Below are positions 62,401-64,000 of a DNA stretch of 64,000 nucleotides, piece after piece. The translations under genes and the position numbers were made by a program. Position 1 is the first letter of the stretch; each line of letters starts with the position of its first letter. The DNA is from Paulinella micropora (Eukaryota > Cercozoa > Imbricatea > Euglyphida): assembly GCA_009731375.1 (NCBI GenBank), contig BJOX01000041.1, positions 559,101-623,100 on the forward strand. The letters run 5' to 3'. The notes beneath the pieces are model-generated. The model was not told where the DNA came from. It ran no database searches and worked only from the letters and a program-made list of their open reading frames with translations.

Positions 62401-62889
62401 TTATTGTATAAAGCAAGGAATAGAAACTAAATTTAAATGTGTGTATAAGCCTATGAGTGATTGGTGTGTTAGTTTTGATGAAGCCCTGCCTTTAATGTGT
62501 GCGGGTAATGATGCTTCGTGGTATAAAATCCACTTATACGAGTGCTCATTTCTTACTTGAAGAAGCGATGGAAGGCAAATTCCTATGAGTAAGGTCAAAA
62601 TACCAACATAAGTATTAGCAACCTCACAAGGTAAGTTCTTTTCAGATAGCCTTACGATACAAAGGGTTATAATGGCAATAATGATACCCATTTGAAATAA
62701 GTATTTAATTAATCTGCTGTCTGTCGGTCTGTTTTTTATACAACAACAATTCCAGTTATCTTCCAATTCGTGCTCTACTTTTTTTTCCTCAGTCTTTAGT
62801 TCTACTTCAAGAACACGAGACTTTAATTCTGGAGTTAGTTCGCCATCCATATCCATAATAGGTGGTGGTCTGTGAAGTCTAGTTGCCAT
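62401..62889 (-). CDS. Two-span membrane protein
   Basis: 162 residues from ATG 62889. A charged, helical N-terminal half has a CCC motif (NWNCCCIKNRP). Two hydrophobic segments follow: YLFQMGIIIAIITLCIVRL (about residues 64-82) and TYVGILTLLIGICLPSLLQ (about 92-110). The ending LLIGICLPS recalls short PLV/virophage membrane proteins that end in IIG.WLPSP, so the last 50 residues may come from a frameshift past the true stop. A virion inner membrane or host-entry role is conceivable but unproven. Confidence 0.55.
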   Translation of the reverse strand: MATRLHRPPPIMDMDGELTPELKSRVLEVELKTEEKKVEHELEDNWNCCCIKNRPTDSRLIKYLFQMGIIIAIITLCIVRLSEKNLPCEVANTYVGILTLLIGICLPSLLQVRNEHSYKWILYHEASLPAHIKGRASSKLTHQSLIGLYTHLNLVSIPCFIQ

Positions 62890-62997
62890 TTGACAATTTC
62901 ACTTCGTGCTATTCGCACTTTCGTTTATTGTCAAATATCGTTTATCAACAAACGAGAATCTGGCGATTAGCCAGATGGGAGTGTAGTTGATAAATAT
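62889..62997. terminator. Hairpin pair between the membrane protein and fibre genes
   Basis: About 62889-62938: TTTGACAAT ... ATTGTCAAATATC. About 62940-62997: GTTTATCAACAAAC ... GTAGTTGATAAATAT with inner ATCTGGC-GATTA-GCCAGAT. The second spans the end of the fibre gene. Confidence 0.8.
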
Positions 62998-64000
62998 ACT
63001 GCTCGTATTTCTGCTAATTGATTTGCTTGGTCTTGTAGTATATTCATAAGATTTTCATTTTCTTTTTCTAAATTAACTACCTTTTCCGCCATATGTTGAA
63101 AAGCACTGACTAATATTGGTATAAACTTGTATATGTTATGCCTTCAAGGTAGCCGTTTCCATCATCTGCTTTTATTCCACTTTCAGATACAAATTCAGGA
63201 AATATTTTCTTAACTTCATCAGCAATAAATCCGTGGTTCTTTTGTTCTTTCTTTTCGTCTGATTTCAAATAATATGAACAGCAGTTTATTTTCATTAGTT
63301 TCTCACAACAATCCCCGCAGTCTAATGTTTTAATATCTGATTTTAGCCTCCTGTCCGATGAGTTTGTCCAAGCACCTTTGAGAGGAATATAATTATAACT
63401 GCCTGACGGCTCACCTGTTGAGTTTGAAGTAGTCCAAGAGAACCAAACCAGTTGAACCACAAACTACTCCATAATTCGTATATCCACCCGATTTCAAAAA
63501 TATTTGTGGGTCGTTAGTATAAGCAGGTCTCTTTCTTAATGTTAAAAATCCGCTGGATGCTGTTGGGATGACTACCTCTCCCGATGTATTAATGTTCATC
63601 GCCTCAGTGTAAGATATATTGTTTCCCACCGTTGTTCCTGAATTATAATAAAAAGCGAGTTTTCCACCTTTTTGAATTAGAAAGTTCGAACTGCTGTGGC
63701 TTGATTTCCAGTTCGTGCCATCAAAATAAGCATCAAAACTTAAATTGACATTGTCGTGTGCCCAATTCAATAATTGAAATGTTGGATAAGCATCCGCCGT
63801 TGTTATTGCTTGTAAGTGTGCCCCTCCGATATTACTCGCCGTTCCGTATAATTCTAATCCGCCTGTCGCCCCATTTGCTGATTTCGTTGTATTGCCTATG
63901 ATTATCGGCTTACCTGATGCTGTTGTTATTTTATCACTCGTCGTTAATGTTGTCGTTGATATACCCGCATTTGCCGTTATTGCTCCGCTTGCAGTTATTG
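62968..64000 (-). pseudogene. Fibre-like protein with S74 chaperone domain, frameshifted, open at the right edge
   Basis: Upstream part (from 64000) has repeated GxITA-type strands and Ser/Thr/Gly-rich beta segments, as in tail-fibre shafts. Then, in two frames (63411-63770 and 63110-63460), comes an S74-type intramolecular chaperone: DRRLKSDI ... KNHGFIADEVKKIFPEFV ... YTSL, followed after another frame change by LVSAFQHMAEKVVNLEKE, a coiled coil. The chaperone's Ser of SD(I) is present. These domains cut themselves from trimeric fibres. The stop TAA is 62968-62970, inside a hairpin. Two or more frame breaks, near 63420 and 63130. Confidence 0.7.

Larger units (their letters stand above)
49000..64000. 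mobile_element. Integrated Polinton-like virus (partial, right end off window)
   Basis: A block of strongly AT-rich DNA with a plus-strand replication arm and a minus-strand virion arm. It carries protein-primed DNA polymerase B, double jelly-roll major capsid, penton-like capsid, packaging ATPase, adenain-like protease, spike/fibre proteins and small ORFs. That gene set defines Polinton-like viruses and virophage relatives. No retroviral-type or tyrosine integrase and no helicase-primase is seen in this portion. The left end lies between about 48.9 and 49.1 kb. The terminal repeat cannot be tested because the right end is absent. Confidence 0.88.

Noticed and set aside
49000-64000. CRISPR-like array from repeated hairpins
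   Set aside because: The repeats are palindromic gene-boundary elements with unequal spacing; there are no spacers of constant length and no cas genes.

Overview
The window is nuclear DNA of an unidentified unicellular eukaryote. It has an intron-bearing signalling kinase, several families of LTR retrotransposon, a non-LTR remnant, long microsatellites, and an integrated Polinton-like virus (PLV). No bacterial features are seen. Two runs of N (13668-14574 and 33581-33590) are assembly gaps.

Layout. 1-2330: microsatellites, a 25-bp minisatellite and a tRNA-derived SINE-like dimer. 2339-5507 (+): a multi-exon Ste20-type kinase gene with an N-terminal PH domain and a C-terminal SAM-like domain. 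6469-26635 (-): two tandem Ty3/gypsy elements in the arrangement LTR-body-LTR-body-LTR, with a matching 4-bp flank (GTCT) at both outer ends. The right-hand copy is intact: an 874-codon gag, then a single in-frame UGA followed by CUAG, then a 1.9-kb-codon pol with no usable AUG near its start. The left-hand copy is decayed. 27.0-34.1 kb (-): a broken Ty1/copia element whose gag has two CCCH fingers plus CCHC-type knuckles. 37.6-47.2 kb: a mosaic of truncated elements (copia RT on +, a second gypsy family on -, a non-LTR reverse transcriptase on -, a second copia on -, and a further copia RT scrap on +).

49.1-64.0 kb: AT-rich DNA carrying a PLV that runs off the right edge. On + are three tiny ORFs, a protein-primed family B DNA polymerase (broken) and two small DUF3820-like proteins. 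On - are a fibre/spike-like protein (broken), major capsid protein (intact), penton-like minor capsid (broken), adenain-like protease (intact), a coiled-coil protein, a small basic core-like protein (broken), an A32/FtsK-type packaging ATPase (broken), two small ORFs (one with two membrane spans), and a fibre-like protein with an S74 intramolecular chaperone domain (broken, open at the edge). Together these are the replication, packaging, maturation and capsid genes expected of a PLV. Several are disrupted, so this is a decaying provirus, although some homopolymer indels could be sequencing errors.

The most unusual features are: (1) a set of paired imperfect hairpins at almost every gene boundary of the PLV, often with the stop codon inside one arm, including a compensatory base change between two copies; (2) the UGA-CUAG gag/pol junction, a known leaky-stop context, in the gypsy elements; and (3) a duplicated leader module in front of two small PLV ORFs. 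All domain assignments are from motifs read by eye; no database search was possible.
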